This document shows, piece by piece, positions 4,956-5,733 of a stretch of 5,733 bases of DNA. The notes beneath the pieces were generated by a model. The model was not told the DNA's origin. It searched no databases and was given only the letters and a program-made list of their open reading frames with translations. Source of the DNA: an uncultured Microbacterium sp. (GTDB lineage Bacteria; Actinomycetota; Actinomycetes; Actinomycetales; Microbacteriaceae). The DNA lies in NCBI GenBank assembly GCA_937988695.1, contig CALKHM010000124.1:1-5733 (forward strand), given 5' to 3'. Numbering within the stretch: position 1 is the first letter of the stretch; each line of letters begins with the position of its first letter. Made by a program: the position numbers and the translations under genes.

Positions 4956-5733
4956 ATGGACATCGAGCTGGGCCGCGCGAAGCGCGCCCGTCGCGCGTAC
5001 ACGTTCGACGACATCGCGGTCGTGCCGTCGCGGCGCACGCGCAACCCCGAGGATGTCTCCACCGCCTGGGCGATCGACGCCTACCAGTTCGAGATCCCCG
5101 TGCTCGGTGCGCCGATGGACTCCGTGGTCAGCCCGGCGACCGCCATCACCCTCGGGAAGCTCGGGGGCCTGGGCGTCCTCGACCTCGAGGGCCTGTGGAC
5201 GAGATACGACGACCCCGAGCCGCTGCTGGTGGAGATCGCCGCGCTCGACGATGGCGATGCCACCGGCCGCATGCAGCAGCTGTATGCGGAGCCGATCAAG
5301 CCCGAGCTCGTGCGCGACCGGATCGCGCAGGTCCGCGAGGCCGGGGTCACCGTCGCCGGCTCGCTCACGCCGCAGCGCACGCAGGAGCTCTACGAGACGG
5401 TCGTGGCCGCCGGCGTCGACCTGTTCGTGATCCGCGGCACGACGGTCTCCGCCGAGCACGTGTCGAGCGTTGCGGAGCCACTGAACCTGAAGAGGTTCAT
5501 CTACGACCTCGACGTGCCGGTGATCGTCGGCGGCGCCGCCACCTACACCGCCGCCTTGCACCTGATGCGCACGGGCGCGGCCGGGGTGCTCGTCGGGTTC
5601 GGCGGGGGCGCCGCCCACACCACCCGGACCGTGCTCGGCGTCGCCGTCCCGATGGCCAGTGCCGTCGCCGACGTGGCCGCCGCCCGCCGTGACTACCTCG
5701 ACGAGTCCGGCGGCCGCTACGTGCACGTCATCG
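4956..5733 (+). CDS. guaB3: GuaB3 family IMP dehydrogenase-related protein, partial at its C-terminus
   Basis: This protein is related to IMPDH, and 259 residues are visible of about 370 expected for the family. It starts MDIELGRAKRARRAYTFDD, the family opening, followed by IAVVPSRRTRNPEDVS and FEIPVLGAPMDSVVSP (45-60), equivalent to the TPLISAAMDTV segment of IMPDH. There are no CBS domains: barrel sequence runs straight through residues 80-190 (VREAGVTVAGSL, then AAGVDLFVIRGT). Where IMPDH has the catalytic loop GPGSICTTR, this protein has GFGGGAAHTTR (214-224), with His221 in place of Cys. It closes at the edge with DESGGRYVHVI. IMP dehydrogenase activity is therefore not expected; cyanobacterial GuaB3 has been reported to act as a GMP reductase, but the role here is open. 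ATG 4956 is preferred because GGAAGG lies 6 nt upstream; an in-frame GTG at 4950 would add two residues if the message is leaderless. The separate promoter candidate and 280-bp gap suggest expression at least partly independent of guaB. Confidence 0.93.
   Translation, partial: MDIELGRAKRARRAYTFDDIAVVPSRRTRNPEDVSTAWAIDAYQFEIPVLGAPMDSVVSPATAITLGKLGGLGVLDLEGLWTRYDDPEPLLVEIAALDDGDATGRMQQLYAEPIKPELVRDRIAQVREAGVTVAGSLTPQRTQELYETVVAAGVDLFVIRGTTVSAEHVSSVAEPLNLKRFIYDLDVPVIVGGAATYTAALHLMRTGAAGVLVGFGGGAAHTTRTVLGVAVPMASAVADVAAARRDYLDESGGRYVHVI

Noticed and set aside
2474..5062. 862-codon open frame on the minus strand across guaB
   Set aside because: It lies opposite guaB, whose full IMPDH motif set is on the plus strand. 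The composition (Arg, Asp, Gly, His rich, no domain I recognise) is that of an antisense frame in high-GC DNA.

Overview
The window looks like chromosomal DNA of a high-GC actinobacterium. G/C-ending codons dominate, GTG and TTG starts occur, and there is a CBS-domain guaB followed by a guaB3-type paralogue, an actinobacterial arrangement. Micrococcales, perhaps Microbacteriaceae such as Microbacterium, is my best guess. That placement is inferred from codon use, gene content and protein feel, not from a search.

Minus strand, 1-2916: a tightly packed operon, transcribed right to left, for a branched-chain-amino-acid-type (HAAT family) ABC importer. Its order is livH-like permease (1468-2916), livM-like permease (487-1464), then livG-like ATPase (from 497, running off the left edge). 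The spacings are 3 nt and an 11-nt overlap, so translation is probably coupled. The LivH-like protein is unusual: a signal peptide, an Ala/Pro-rich linker and a small extracytoplasmic beta-sandwich-type domain come before the permease. The LivG-like ATPase starts at a TTG inside the end of livM and has about 43 extra N-terminal residues. No solute-binding-protein gene is in view, so the substrate is not settled.

2917-3172: a 256-bp divergent intergenic region holding the start signals of livH (minus) and guaB (plus), with two short perfect palindromes.

Plus strand, 3173-5733: guaB, a complete IMP dehydrogenase with two CBS domains and all catalytic motifs, makes XMP for guanine-nucleotide synthesis. 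A 274-280-bp intergenic region follows (4676 to 4949/4955). It holds a small hairpin after guaB, a large imperfect inverted repeat (about 24-bp arms), three 20-bp tandem repeats and a candidate -10 element. Then comes guaB3, a CBS-less IMPDH-related protein without the catalytic cysteine, cut off by the right edge.

The core genes are ordinary housekeeping and transport genes. I see no defence system, mobile element, CRISPR array, tRNA or rRNA. The points most worth a second look are the sensor-like domain fused to LivH and the repeat-rich spacer between guaB and guaB3.
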